A stretch of DNA of 64,000 nt. Origin: Bacteroidales bacterium. Lineage in GTDB: Bacteria > Bacteroidota > Bacteroidia > Bacteroidales > Muribaculaceae. The stretch is taken from assembly GCA_019416425.1 (NCBI GenBank), contig DXXK01000034.1, positions 77,238 through 141,237 on the forward strand, written 5' to 3'. Shown in pieces: positions 35,537 to 44,206 of the stretch. A program made the translations under genes and the position numbers. Under the pieces are notes generated by a model. It had not been told where the DNA came from and did not search any database. It saw only the letters and a list, made by a program, of their open reading frames with translations. Numbering within the stretch: the stretch's first letter is position 1; each line of letters starts with the position of its first letter.

Positions 35537-36259
35537 TCAGCTGAAGGTTTCGGCCAGAATGGAGGGGGATTTCAGGTTGGAAAGGCCGGGGAAGTGGATG
35601 GAATAGTATTGCAGGAGGCCGGTCAGCAGGCGGCGGCGTTGAGGGGCGTTGAAACGGAAACGACCGCAGTTGGCCGCCGTCATGCGCGCGATGACCTTCA
35701 AGGCACGAAGCTCGTCGCCTGTCACCACATCATGATGCAACGGGATGAAATCAGTCACCACCCCCTCGCGCATGTCGAACCATCTGCCGTCGCCGCTCAG
35801 GTCCGGCTGGATACCGGCATGCGGAAGCAGCCCGATCAGGAACGCCAGGTGACGGTTGGCGACAGACTTCCGCTCACAGTCAAGGCCCTCCAACGACCTG
35901 ACCACAAAGTCCCATAACGCCGTGTCGGCATCCGATTGACGCAGATAGGTATTCAGGAACTCCGACAGAAACATCACGATCGACACCTTGACCGGGTTGA
36001 AATAGAGTTCCTGCCACAATATGACGGGAGTGACGGCGCCCAACCGCTGCAACTCACGGTTGCCACGGATATCCACATCCGTGGCTACCACCGACAATGG
36101 CCTGAGACGCGAATTCCGCATCCGCGCCGCCTTGCCGGTCCCGACATTGGACAGAAACGACATGCGCCCCCGCTCGCGTGTATACATCGTCACTACATTG
36201 TGACGGTCCGAATACCGTATAATGTCAATCACCAAGCCGGTGATACGTTCAAGTGCCAT
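35537..36259 (-). CDS. recO: DNA repair protein RecO
   Basis: 240 aa. The N-terminal OB fold (GLVIDIIRYSDRHNVVTMYT, then GRMSFLSNV) precedes a helical domain with LSEFLNTYLRQ and the C-terminal region FNAPQRRRLLTGLLQYYSIH. It anneals ssDNA and loads RecA with RecR. The zinc-finger Cys residues found in some RecO proteins are absent, as is common. Monocistronic on the minus strand. Confidence 0.93.
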   Translation of the reverse strand: MALERITGLVIDIIRYSDRHNVVTMYTRERGRMSFLSNVGTGKAARMRNSRLRPLSVVATDVDIRGNRELQRLGAVTPVILWQELYFNPVKVSIVMFLSEFLNTYLRQSDADTALWDFVVRSLEGLDCERKSVANRHLAFLIGLLPHAGIQPDLSGDGRWFDMREGVVTDFIPLHHDVVTGDELRALKVIARMTAANCGRFRFNAPQRRRLLTGLLQYYSIHFPGLSNLKSPSILAETFS

Positions 36260-36401
36260 GAATATTACTTAACACTATTAACAAATAGCGAATTTCTTCC
36301 AAAAATACCTTTATGTTCGCGCTTTTGTGTTAAAAAATTCAAATCAAGAGCAAATTTCTTTCAAAAACGCTTTTTTATTAGCAAAAATATTATTAACTTT
36401 G

Positions 36402-36470
36402 CAACGTGTTTTTCATGGTATTAGATTTAAGGTTAGAGGATTAGTTGTCGTGAGACAATTAATCTTTTTT
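36402..36470 (+). ncRNA. Small RNA of the dispersed family, copy B
   Basis: The -7 box TAACTTTG is at 36394-36401, with TTTT 19 bp upstream (36371-36374). The leader TTTTTCATGGTATTAGATTT is followed by AAGGTTAGAG. An 11-bp stem (GATTAGTTGTC / GACAATTAATC, one G-U pair) with a GTGA loop and T6 ends it at 36470. It is free-standing between the divergent recO gene and the convergent queA gene. No coding potential is seen. Confidence 0.7.
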
Positions 36471-36510
36471 ATTTTGCCCTCATCATCAGAGTCTTAACCG
36501 CATTTACCCA

Positions 36511-36551
36511 TACGGCCGGCATGAACGGGACATTCCCTCACACCGGCCGTA
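36511..36551. repeat. Inverted repeat between sRNA copy B and queA
   Basis: TACGGCCGG (36511-36519) and CCGGCCGTA (36543-36551) with a nested GGGA/TCCC pair in the loop. Followed at about 36574-36592 by AGTAAGT-GATCA-ACTTACT. One of these may end queA transcription; neither has a T-run. Confidence 0.5.
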
Positions 36552-36590
36552 TATGTATATTTATCGATCTTAAGTAAGTGATCAACTTAC

Positions 36591-37643
36591 TCATTTCAGT
36601 ATCAACATAGCATCGCCATATGCCCCGAAACGATATTTCTCCTTCACGGCAACCTCGTAAGCCTTCATGACTGTATGGTACCCCCCGAAAGCCGCCACCA
36701 TCATCAACATGGTACTGTAGGGTAGATGGAAATTGCTGACCATGGCATTCGCTACAGTGAAGTCATACGGCGGGAAGATGAACTTGTTGGTCCATCCCTC
36801 GTAGGTCATCAGGTGACCGTTCATACAGACAGCCGACGCCATGCCGCGCAGCACGGAGGTGCCGACGGCACAGATACGCTTGCCGTCGTCGTGCGCCTTG
36901 TTGACAAGATCCACCAGATTCTGGTCCACGCGCATCTGCTCGGAATCCATGCGGTGCTTGGTCAGGTCCTCGACATCGATTTCCTTGAAGTTGCCCCAGC
37001 CGGAATGCAGGGTCAGGAACCCACGCTCCACGCCCTTGATCTCAAGCCGCTTCATCAGTTCCCGGCTGAAATGCATGCCGGCGGCCGGTGCCATCACCGC
37101 ACCCTCCATCTCGGCAAAGATGCACTGGTAGTTCTCGGCATCGGAGTCCTCGACACGGCGTTTTATATACATGGGCAGCGGTGTCTCGCCCAAAGCATAC
37201 AGCGACTTCTTGAAGTCATCGTACTCGCCATCGTACAGGAAACGTAGCGTACGGCCACGCGACGTGGTGTTGTCGATAACCTCGGCAACCATCGATTCAT
37301 CCTCGCCGAAGTACAGTTTATTCCCGATACGTATCTTGCGGGCCGGATCAACCAGCACATCCCAGTAGCGGCTCTCGGCGTTCAGCTCTCTTAGCAGGAA
37401 GACCTCGATCCGTGCGCCGGTCTTCTCTTTGTTGCCGTATAGACGAGCGGGAAATACCCTGGTGTTGTTGAACACCATGACGTCTCCTTCGTCGAAATAG
37501 TTTATGATATCCTTGAACACTACATGGCTGACATCACCTGTACGGGCATCAATCACCATCAGGCGGCATTCGTCACGGTTCTCCGTCGGGTACTGCGCTA
37601 TCAGTTGTTCCGGAAGTTTGAATTTAAATTCAGACAGCTTCAT
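36591..37643 (-). CDS. queA: S-adenosylmethionine:tRNA ribosyltransferase-isomerase
   Basis: 350 aa. Start LSEFKFKLPEQLIAQYP and the VMVFNNTRVFPARLYG (about 54-69), MAPAAGMHFS and TLHSGWGNF (about 216) blocks are characteristic. It transfers ribose from SAM to 7-aminomethyl-7-deazaguanine in tRNA during queuosine synthesis. It is the last gene of the ftsX-DUF3098-uppP-truB-queA run, 48 bp after truB. Confidence 0.96.
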   Translation of the reverse strand: MKLSEFKFKLPEQLIAQYPTENRDECRLMVIDARTGDVSHVVFKDIINYFDEGDVMVFNNTRVFPARLYGNKEKTGARIEVFLLRELNAESRYWDVLVDPARKIRIGNKLYFGEDESMVAEVIDNTTSRGRTLRFLYDGEYDDFKKSLYALGETPLPMYIKRRVEDSDAENYQCIFAEMEGAVMAPAAGMHFSRELMKRLEIKGVERGFLTLHSGWGNFKEIDVEDLTKHRMDSEQMRVDQNLVDLVNKAHDDGKRICAVGTSVLRGMASAVCMNGHLMTYEGWTNKFIFPPYDFTVANAMVSNFHLPYSTMLMMVAAFGGYHTVMKAYEVAVKEKYRFGAYGDAMLILK

Positions 37644-37691
37644 TCTTTATATTATGGTTTTGCCGCACACGTGCGGCTGTATCATTTGAAG

Positions 37692-38417
37692 TCAATTAAT
37701 ATTCCTGTTGTTCATATCCTCGGGGAATTCCAGAGGACCGTTACTGATCAGTTCCACAGCCTGATCGATGCTAATTGCGTTCTCGATTCGGCACTCCCCC
37801 ACGCGGGTCCGTCGCAACGCCGTCAGATGCGCGCCGGACTGAAGGGCCTGGCCCAGGTCGCGTGCCAACGCACGGATATAGGTACCCTTGCTGCACAGCA
37901 CCCTCAATGTCAGTCTTGGCGCCTGCCAGTCCAGAATCTCCATCTCCCGTATCTCCAATGGTTTGGCCTTGATTTCCACCTCCTTCCCTTTGCGGGCGTA
38001 ATTATATGCCCGCTTGCCGTCGATTTTAACGGCTGAGAACACCGGAGGCACCTGCATGACGTGGCCGATAAACCGAGGCAACACGGCCTCGATCCCTTCC
38101 CGCGTGATATGTTCCCACGGATAGGTGGCATCTATCTCCTTCTCCAAGTCATAGCTTGGAGTCGTGGCGCCGAACGTAATCTCCGCCACATACTCCTTCA
38201 TCCCCTCCTGAAGCTCGGTAATGCGACGTGTGGCGCGCCCGGTGCATATAATCAACACGCCTGTAGCCAGTGGATCCAAGGTACCGGCGTGTCCTACCTT
38301 GAAACGCTTCATGTTCAACCGCCGCTGTATGGCCCCACGCAGACGCTTCACGGCATCGAACGAGGTCCACCCCAATGGCTTGTCGACTACTATCATTTCC
38401 CCACTTATAAAATCCAT
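37692..38417 (-). CDS. truB: tRNA pseudouridine(55) synthase
   Basis: 241 aa. VDKPLGWTSFDAVKRLRG starts the catalytic domain; the nucleophilic Asp is in VGHAGTLDPLATG (about 42-54), and the KTYxY-like FSAVKIDGKRAYNYAR follows. It makes pseudouridine 55 in the T-loop of tRNAs. The C-terminal PUA domain is short, as in other Bacteroidota TruB. Lies 42 bp after uppP in the same operon. Confidence 0.96.
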   Translation of the reverse strand: MDFISGEMIVVDKPLGWTSFDAVKRLRGAIQRRLNMKRFKVGHAGTLDPLATGVLIICTGRATRRITELQEGMKEYVAEITFGATTPSYDLEKEIDATYPWEHITREGIEAVLPRFIGHVMQVPPVFSAVKIDGKRAYNYARKGKEVEIKAKPLEIREMEILDWQAPRLTLRVLCSKGTYIRALARDLGQALQSGAHLTALRRTRVGECRIENAISIDQAVELISNGPLEFPEDMNNRNIN

Positions 38418-38459
38418 TCTCTAAATTTCAGATTAATACATTCCTACGTCCATCTTCGC

Positions 38460-39278
38460 TCACTGCCACAGCATGCAGACCACGCCCATGATGACACAGT
38501 AGACAGCAAACCACCACAACTTGCCTTTCTTGACGATGTTCAGCATCCAGGCACACGCCACGCAACCCACAAGAAACGCAGCGACAAAACCGACAACCAG
38601 AGGCAACGCACCAGTACTGGCAGCATATCCCGGCTCCATCATGTCCTTGACATCCAGCAGCATCTCGCCCAGAATGGGGATAATGACCATCAGGAACGAG
38701 AAGCTGGCCACCTTGTCGCGCCGGGTTCCCAGCATGATTCCGGTCGCAATGGTTGTGCCGCTTCGGCTCAGGCCCGGCAACACCGCCACTGCCTGAGCGA
38801 TACCGATGACAATGGCGTCCCACCATGTGATGTCATGGCCCACATTGGAAGCCACCATCCTGCTGGCTCGGATGTCGCTGAGGTGCGCGAACACCAGCAG
38901 CGCCGCTGTGACGCACAGGCAGATACCTACAACCATCAGGCCACTGCCGAAAATCTGCTCGACGTAGCTTTTGAAGAATACCCCTACGATTCCCACAGGA
39001 ATGCAGCTGACCAGGATCTTGCATACGTAGTAGAAATTCTCATCACGTTTGAATGTAAAGAAACTCCTGCACAAGTCACGGAACATAGGCCACAGAACCA
39101 CAATAGTAGAGCATACCGTGGCGGCATGCACGATGACGTCAAACTGCAGGTTCTCGTCGGCCGGAAGGTCGATGCCTAAAATCTCCTTGAATATCTCCAG
39201 ATGTCCGCTGCTGCTGACAGGCAGATATTCGGTGAGTCCCTGCACAATACCCAATATCAATGCGTCAAGCCACTCCAT
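38460..39278 (-). CDS. uppP: Undecaprenyl-diphosphatase
   Basis: 272 aa, polytopic. The motifs LGIVQGLTEYLPVSSSGHL (about 9-27) with the catalytic Glu and Ser/His, and LPGLSRSGTTIATGI (about 163-177), are intact. It dephosphorylates undecaprenyl diphosphate so that the carrier can be reused for peptidoglycan and surface glycan assembly. The start overlaps the DUF3098 stop by one base. Confidence 0.96.
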   Translation of the reverse strand: MEWLDALILGIVQGLTEYLPVSSSGHLEIFKEILGIDLPADENLQFDVIVHAATVCSTIVVLWPMFRDLCRSFFTFKRDENFYYVCKILVSCIPVGIVGVFFKSYVEQIFGSGLMVVGICLCVTAALLVFAHLSDIRASRMVASNVGHDITWWDAIVIGIAQAVAVLPGLSRSGTTIATGIMLGTRRDKVASFSFLMVIIPILGEMLLDVKDMMEPGYAASTGALPLVVGFVAAFLVGCVACAWMLNIVKKGKLWWFAVYCVIMGVVCMLWQ

Positions 39279-39592
39279 TATTCCTCACTCTTTTTGATTT
39301 CCGGTTCGGATACATTGTCTTTCTTTTTCGGAGTCCAGATTATGGCGAAAGCCATAAGCAGGAATCCCAGGAAAGCCAGCGTCGGCCCGACCACGATGCG
39401 CCGGGTGCTGAAGATGTCTGGATTGAACACATTCGGATCGGAACTGCCCCCTCCACTCATCAGCAGGAAGCCGATGACTATCAGAGCCAGACAGGCCCCC
39501 ATCATCCAGAAATTCGTTTTCATGAAGGGCCTTTGCGACGCCTCCTCGCGCTTAAGTTCCGTATTGGGCTTTACAGACTTAGTCTTAATCAT
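39278..39592 (-). CDS. DUF3098 membrane protein
   Basis: 104 aa. Two hydrophobic helices (about 29-46 and 67-86) are separated by DPNVFNPDIFSTRRIVVGP, the family signature. DUF3098 proteins typically sit between ftsX and uppP in Bacteroidota, as here, which suggests a role in envelope biogenesis or division. Biochemical function unknown. Confidence 0.92.
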   Translation of the reverse strand: MIKTKSVKPNTELKREEASQRPFMKTNFWMMGACLALIVIGFLLMSGGGSSDPNVFNPDIFSTRRIVVGPTLAFLGFLLMAFAIIWTPKKKDNVSEPEIKKSEE

Positions 39593-39629
39593 TCTCTTCT
39601 TGATATTATGGTTCAGCAGCCATCCCGCA

Positions 39630-40511
39630 TCATCGGAACAGCTCGTCGTAATCCTTATGTAAATAATGTGTAGCCGACAGCATGGACGACAGACCGCATA
39701 TCAGCACGCCGGCCACCGTCATACCCACACATACTATACCGAAGGTTCCCCATGGCAGAAATGTAGCGGTATCCATGACGCCTGCATGCCTGGCACCCCA
39801 CATGACCAACGCGCAGAGCCCCGACGACAGCAAACCGGCTATCAATCCACACAGCATATTGCTCAATACTATTGGCCTACGGATAAATCCGCGTGTCGCA
39901 CCCACAAGCTGCATGGTGTGTATGGTGAACCGCCGTGAGTAAATGGCCAGATGTACGGTGTTGTTGATCAGCACGCAGGCTATCAGCAGCATAATCGCCG
40001 CTATCACTCCCAGGATGACTGTGATACGTGCCAGATTATGATTCATGGCATCGACCATCTCGTCATCAGGGCTCGATACACTCTCCACCCCCGGGACCTT
40101 GGCAAGGCTGCTGCGGATTCGGGCTATGCTTTCCTTTGATCCATACTCCGATTTCAATGTAAAGGACACCTCGGGGCTAAGCGGATTCACTCCGAAAAGT
40201 TCCTGCAAGTCCTCGCCGGTATCGGCGGTCCATTCTTGCAGGGCCTCCTCGCGGGTGGTGAACCGCACGGTTCCTGCATAAGGCTGACGTTGGATATCGG
40301 CGGCAAGCCTTTGCCCCTGGGAGTCGGGAATGCTGTCCGCAAGTATCACGCACAACTCAAGGCGTTCCTTGAGACGTGTTGTCTCGTTACGGGCACCGAG
40401 CCATACCATGGCGATTATTCCGCCAAGCAACAGCACCAGTGTCACTGTCATGATCGTGGTGAAATGCGATGCCCAGAACGATATCTTGATTTCCTTATTC
40501 TTGTTCTTCAT
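39630..40511 (-). CDS. ftsX: Cell division protein FtsX
   Basis: 293 aa from MKNKNKEIKISF at 40511; a longer reading to 40553 adds 14 unlikely residues. Topology: one N-terminal helix (about 16-38), a periplasmic domain (about 40-165) and three C-terminal helices, as in FtsX. It forms an inner-membrane complex with FtsE (encoded elsewhere) and activates periplasmic murein hydrolases through an EnvC-like partner; an EnvC-like gene lies at 57.6 kb. First gene of the envelope operon. Confidence 0.93.
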   Translation of the reverse strand: MKNKNKEIKISFWASHFTTIMTVTLVLLLGGIIAMVWLGARNETTRLKERLELCVILADSIPDSQGQRLAADIQRQPYAGTVRFTTREEALQEWTADTGEDLQELFGVNPLSPEVSFTLKSEYGSKESIARIRSSLAKVPGVESVSSPDDEMVDAMNHNLARITVILGVIAAIMLLIACVLINNTVHLAIYSRRFTIHTMQLVGATRGFIRRPIVLSNMLCGLIAGLLSSGLCALVMWGARHAGVMDTATFLPWGTFGIVCVGMTVAGVLICGLSSMLSATHYLHKDYDELFR

Positions 40512-40569
40512 TCTATAACTGCACCCCGGTCGGTATGCCAACCAACAGGGCAATTTGCGTTTTAGAATG

Positions 40570-40577
40570 CAAATTTA
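40570..40577 (-). promoter_or_regulatory. -7 box of the ftsX operon
   Basis: Minus strand TAAATTTG, about 60 bp before the ftsX ATG. No TTTG at the usual spacing. Confidence 0.45.
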
Positions 40578-40621
40578 ATAAATAAGCACCCCCTTTGTCA
40601 AGTATTTACGCGTTTTTTTGT

Positions 40622-40629
40622 TAATTTTG
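40622..40629 (+). promoter_or_regulatory. -7 box close to the mtaB start codon
   Basis: TAATTTTG ends 8 bp before the ATG at 40638; TTTG at 40594-40597 is 24 bp upstream, longer than usual. Confidence 0.5.
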
Positions 40630-40637
40630 CATCTGAA

Positions 40638-41930
40638 ATGAGCTCAATTCGTCAAAAATTAACGGCATCCTACTATACATTAGGGTGCAAACTGAACTTT
40701 TCGGAGACATCGGCAATCGGCCGCGCATTGCGAGGCTGCGGCATCGCGACAGCCTCCGAAGGCACGGCCCCGGACATAATCGTGGTGAACACCTGCAGCG
40801 TCACCGAGACCGCCGACAAGAAGGGCAGGAGCCTGATCCGGCATCTGTCGCGTCAGTACCCCGATGCATCAATAGTTGTGACGGGCTGCTACGCGCAGCT
40901 TAAGCCTGACGAAGCGGCCGCACTGCCAGGCGTGGCCTTGGTACTCGGATCGGGCGAGAAACTGCGTGCCGCAGAATTCGTGGACCGATGGATGGACGAC
41001 CATAATCCAACAGTAGCCGTCACCCCCTCACGTCAGATCCGGGAATTCACACCTTCGTGCGAACGGGGAGACCGCACTCGATGGTTCCTGAAGATCCAGG
41101 ACGGTTGCGACTATTACTGCACATACTGCACCATTCCTTATGCCCGCGGACGCTCCCGCTCTGGACAGATTCCCGACCTGGTGCGACGTGTGGAGGATGC
41201 CGCCGAAAACGGTGCCAAAGAAATTGTAATAACCGGAGTGAACATCGGTGAGTTCGGAAATGACAACGGACAGTCGTTCTTTGACCTGATAAAGGAACTG
41301 GACCACATCGAGGGCGTGGATCGATACCGGATATCATCCATTGAACCGAACCTGATAACTGACGAGATAATCGACTGGGTCGCCGGCTCGCGTGCCTTCA
41401 TGCCCCACTTCCACATTCCTCTGCAGGCCGGCTCGGACCTGGTGCTGAAGAGGATGAACCGACGCTATGGCACCGAATTGTTCCGCGAGCGTATAGAACA
41501 TATCAAACGTGTAATGCCCCATGCGTTCATAGGCGTGGACGTCATTGCCGGGGCAAGGGGCGAGACTCCCGAAGAATGGCATAAGGCCAAGGATTTCATC
41601 GAGTCGCTCCCGATAACGAGGCTTCATGTCTTCCCATACTCCGAGCGCCCCGGCACAGCGGCCCTGCTGCTTCCCGACCCCGTGGAACCCCGCGTCCGGC
41701 ATGAACGGGTGGCCGAACTTATAGACATCTCCGACCGCAAGCTCAAAGGCTTCCTGCGCAATGAAATCGGCCGGGAGACCACAGTCTTATGGGAACATAC
41801 CGAACACCACGGCATGATTCAGGGATTTACCGACAACTACATACGCGTACAGGCTCCGTTCGATGCCTCCCTGCCGAACACCGTCACACCAATAACCCTG
41901 TCAACCGACAATATAATTCCCAACCAATGA
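40638..41930 (+). CDS. mtaB: tRNA (t6A37) methylthiotransferase, MtaB type
   Basis: 430 aa. The N-terminal UPF0004 domain has the Cys ligands in YTLGCKLNFSE, VVNTCSVTE and VTGCYAQL. The radical-SAM cluster motif is CDYYCTYCTIP (about 152-162). A C-terminal TRAM-like domain follows. It adds a methylthio group to t6A37 of tRNA, so with tcdA it is one of two t6A-modifying enzymes in this window. Its stop overlaps the glycosyltransferase ATG (ATGA). Confidence 0.93.
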   Translation: MSSIRQKLTASYYTLGCKLNFSETSAIGRALRGCGIATASEGTAPDIIVVNTCSVTETADKKGRSLIRHLSRQYPDASIVVTGCYAQLKPDEAAALPGVALVLGSGEKLRAAEFVDRWMDDHNPTVAVTPSRQIREFTPSCERGDRTRWFLKIQDGCDYYCTYCTIPYARGRSRSGQIPDLVRRVEDAAENGAKEIVITGVNIGEFGNDNGQSFFDLIKELDHIEGVDRYRISSIEPNLITDEIIDWVAGSRAFMPHFHIPLQAGSDLVLKRMNRRYGTELFRERIEHIKRVMPHAFIGVDVIAGARGETPEEWHKAKDFIESLPITRLHVFPYSERPGTAALLLPDPVEPRVRHERVAELIDISDRKLKGFLRNEIGRETTVLWEHTEHHGMIQGFTDNYIRVQAPFDASLPNTVTPITLSTDNIIPNQ

Positions 41931-42928
41931 AGAAACTCGGCGTAATAATATTGAACTGGAACGGTCGGAAATTGCTTCAGCAATTACTTCCTTGTGTCAG
42001 CCGCGACACCATATGCGACCAATGCGACCTGATAGTTGCGGACAACGGGTCGGATGACGGGTCCGTGGACTGGATCCGTCAGAATTGCCCGGAAGTCAAG
42101 ATTCTGGCATTCGATAGGAATTACGGTTTCGCCGAGGGATACAACCGCGCCATCAAGGAATGCGAATATCCGTTCGTGACACTTCTGAACAGTGATGTGG
42201 AAACCACTCCTGACTGGTGGAAACCCGTACTGGGCTTCATGGAATCCCATCCTGACGCCGGAGCAGTACAGCCTAAAATCCGCAGTTTCTACAATCGTAG
42301 CAGTTTCGAATACGCAGGAGCAGCCGGAGGGGCTCTCGACAACTTAGGCTATCCTTACTGCCGCGGACGACTGTTCGACGCGGTGGAGGAGGACCGAGGA
42401 CAGTACGACGGCGAAGCCATACCCGTGGCGTGGGCCTCGGGTGCTTGCCTGACCGTCCCACGAGACATTTACCTTCAGCTGGGAGGCCTGGATGCCGGAT
42501 TCTTCGCCCACATGGAGGAAATCGACCTTTGTGCCCGAATATGGAACTCCGGATTCAAGTGCTACGCAATCTCTGGCTCATCGGTGTATCATATGGGTGG
42601 AGCAAGCCTGAACCAGGGGAACCCGCAAAAGACATATCTGAATTTCCGCAACAACCTGTTGCTGATACACAAGAACATGACACGGCGCGGGGGGAACAGA
42701 ATGTTGCTGAAACGCCGGTTGGCCGACACTCTGGCCTGGGCAATGTTCCTGTTGAAATTCGATTTCGCCAATGCCCGTGCCGTGCTGAAGGCCCACAAAG
42801 ATTTCCGCCGGATGCGCAAGAATTACAATACATTCCCCGATCACGATGTGCTGACATCTCTGCCCGGTTCCGACAAGTCAGCCATCATGGCCCGGTATCT
42901 GAGACGGAAAACCTCACTCCCATTTTAA
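41927..42928 (+). CDS. Glycosyltransferase family 2
   Basis: 333 aa from the ATG at 41927; longer readings overlap mtaB. The GT-A fold shows ILNWNGRKLL at the start, VADNGSDDGS (about 36-45), and LLNSDVETTPDWW (about 84-96) with the SDV metal motif. It resembles rhamnosyl- or related transferases in cell-surface glycan synthesis. The C-terminus is basic. It lies between mtaB and surE and may be constitutively expressed. Donor and acceptor unknown. Confidence 0.9.
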   Translation: MKKLGVIILNWNGRKLLQQLLPCVSRDTICDQCDLIVADNGSDDGSVDWIRQNCPEVKILAFDRNYGFAEGYNRAIKECEYPFVTLLNSDVETTPDWWKPVLGFMESHPDAGAVQPKIRSFYNRSSFEYAGAAGGALDNLGYPYCRGRLFDAVEEDRGQYDGEAIPVAWASGACLTVPRDIYLQLGGLDAGFFAHMEEIDLCARIWNSGFKCYAISGSSVYHMGGASLNQGNPQKTYLNFRNNLLLIHKNMTRRGGNRMLLKRRLADTLAWAMFLLKFDFANARAVLKAHKDFRRMRKNYNTFPDHDVLTSLPGSDKSAIMARYLRRKTSLPF

Positions 42929-42974
42929 TCGTTTTAATGGCATAAATAAGTGATCAACCATAACTAAAGATATT

Positions 42975-43769
42975 ATGGACCAAAGACCTCTCATACTTGT
43001 ATCGAACGATGACAGCTATACAGCCAATGGCGTACATGTGCTGATCGACAGGTTACTGCAGTTCGGCGATGTCGTAGCCGTCTGTCCGGACGAGCCACGT
43101 TCCGGGCAGTCCATGGCCATCACAGTCACGGGACCTCTGCACGTAACCCGCCATCCCGACTACAATGGCGCGAGAATATATTCAGTGTCGGGAACGCCTG
43201 TGGACTGCATAAAGCTGGCCATGCATCATATTCTGGACCGCCGTCCGGATCTGGTGGTGGCAGGCATCAATCATGGATCCAACGCAACCATTAACGTCCT
43301 CTATTCCGGCACCATGGGAGCCACTATGGAGGGATGTGCTTTCGGCATACCGTCAATCGGATTCTCCCTGACAGACCATTCCATGAACGCGGACTTCACT
43401 CCATGCCTGAAATCAATCGACATCCTGATCCACAAGTTGCTGGAAAATGGACTGCCTGACGGCATCTGTCTGAACGTCAACGTTCCCAACATAGACACCA
43501 CACCATTGGAAATGCGACTATGCGTTCCATGCAAGGGGCATTGGAACGATGAATACAAGGAATACACAGATCCTCACGGACGTCCGTTCTATTGGCTTAC
43601 AGGCGTATACGAGAATCTTGAACCGGACAATGACCGGACCGACGAGTGGGCTTTGGCACATGGAACAGTATCAGTGGTTCCTGTGGCCATCGAACGGTCG
43701 GCCAACATGCAGTGCGATATGGAAATCCCTTGGCTGGAAGACGCCATAAGGGATTACAATGGCAAATAA
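42975..43769 (+). CDS. surE: 5'/3'-nucleotidase SurE
   Basis: 264 aa. VSNDDSYTANGVHVL (about 9-23) holds the metal-binding Asp pair, followed by DEPRSGQSMAIT (about 43) and AGINHGSNATINVLYSGTMGA (split across about 96-116). SurE dephosphorylates nucleoside monophosphates and is linked to stationary-phase survival. Last gene of the mtaB operon, 46 bp after the glycosyltransferase. Confidence 0.95.
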   Translation: MDQRPLILVSNDDSYTANGVHVLIDRLLQFGDVVAVCPDEPRSGQSMAITVTGPLHVTRHPDYNGARIYSVSGTPVDCIKLAMHHILDRRPDLVVAGINHGSNATINVLYSGTMGATMEGCAFGIPSIGFSLTDHSMNADFTPCLKSIDILIHKLLENGLPDGICLNVNVPNIDTTPLEMRLCVPCKGHWNDEYKEYTDPHGRPFYWLTGVYENLEPDNDRTDEWALAHGTVSVVPVAIERSANMQCDMEIPWLEDAIRDYNGK

Positions 43770-43829
43770 AGCCCCGTTAAGAACAGCGCAATATTGCTTA
43801 TAAATGTTCCATTTTGACCAATTTTTAAT

Positions 43830-43876
43830 AATTTTAACACAATACGCGAATTAAATCGCCTCAAGTGTTAAAAATT
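43830..43876. repeat. Inverted repeat upstream of the structured RNA promoter
   Basis: AATTTTAACAC (43830-43840) and GTGTTAAAAATT (43865-43876), nearly perfect arms 24 bp apart, ending 12 bp before the -33 box of the ncRNA gene. It could be a regulator site or an AT-rich UP-like region. Confidence 0.45.
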
Positions 43877-43888
43877 GCACGCCTTATA

Positions 43889-43920
43889 TTTGTACAGGTC
43901 AGAAATGTTAACTAATTTTG
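43889..43920 (+). promoter_or_regulatory. Promoter of the structured RNA
   Basis: TTTG (43889-43892), 20 bp, TAATTTTG (43913-43920): exact consensus. The TTTG is also the end of TATATTTG (43885-43892), so a second overlapping promoter is possible. Confidence 0.8.
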
Positions 43921-43924
43921 CAAA

Positions 43925-44206
43925 AGTTCTAAGAGAAGGACATAGCGTGGATTACATCCCCGCATAACTATACCAGACTTTTCCTCCCGGCGTGGAGTCG
44001 AAGGACTTGGCCGGGATTATCATACTTTTAAAGCGTTAGTGTTGGACGTGAGTCCAGTGAAAGATATCGTTTCATTGACAATTTATTGTTGCATTAGTAA
44101 AGTTATGGATTAATAGTTATTTTAGAATTAGGACCCACGGCGAAATCTCAAAGTGATTTGAGATTAGTCGGAAATCAGATGCATAGTGATATGCGTCTGT
44201 TTTTTT
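43925..44206 (+). ncRNA. Structured non-coding RNA of about 280 nt, class not identified
   Basis: Located between surE and the convergent murF-alr gene, with its own promoter and terminator and no ORF of note. Hairpins visible in order: GCGTGG/CCCCGC (43945-43963); CCCGGC (43986-43991) with GCCGGG (44010-44015), enclosing AGTC-GAAG-GACT; TGGAC-GTGA-GTCCA (44043-44056); AATCTCAAA-GTGA-TTTGAGATT (44144-44165); and the terminator CAGATGCATA-GTGA-TATGCGTCTG-T7 (44176-44206). Three loops are GTGA (GNRA class). It lacks the landmarks of RNase P RNA or tmRNA that I can recognise. The described 'Bacteroidales-1' RNA, also bounded by a promoter of this type and a terminator, is one candidate; 6S RNA is another. 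Identity unproven. Confidence 0.7.

Noticed and set aside
38061..39179. 372-codon open frame on the plus strand
   Set aside because: Antisense to uppP and truB, both clearly real; His/Gln-rich content typical of a shadow frame.
43925..44206. RNase P RNA or tmRNA
   Set aside because: No GAGGAAAGTCC-like P4 region, no tRNA-like end with CCA and no tag-peptide frame.
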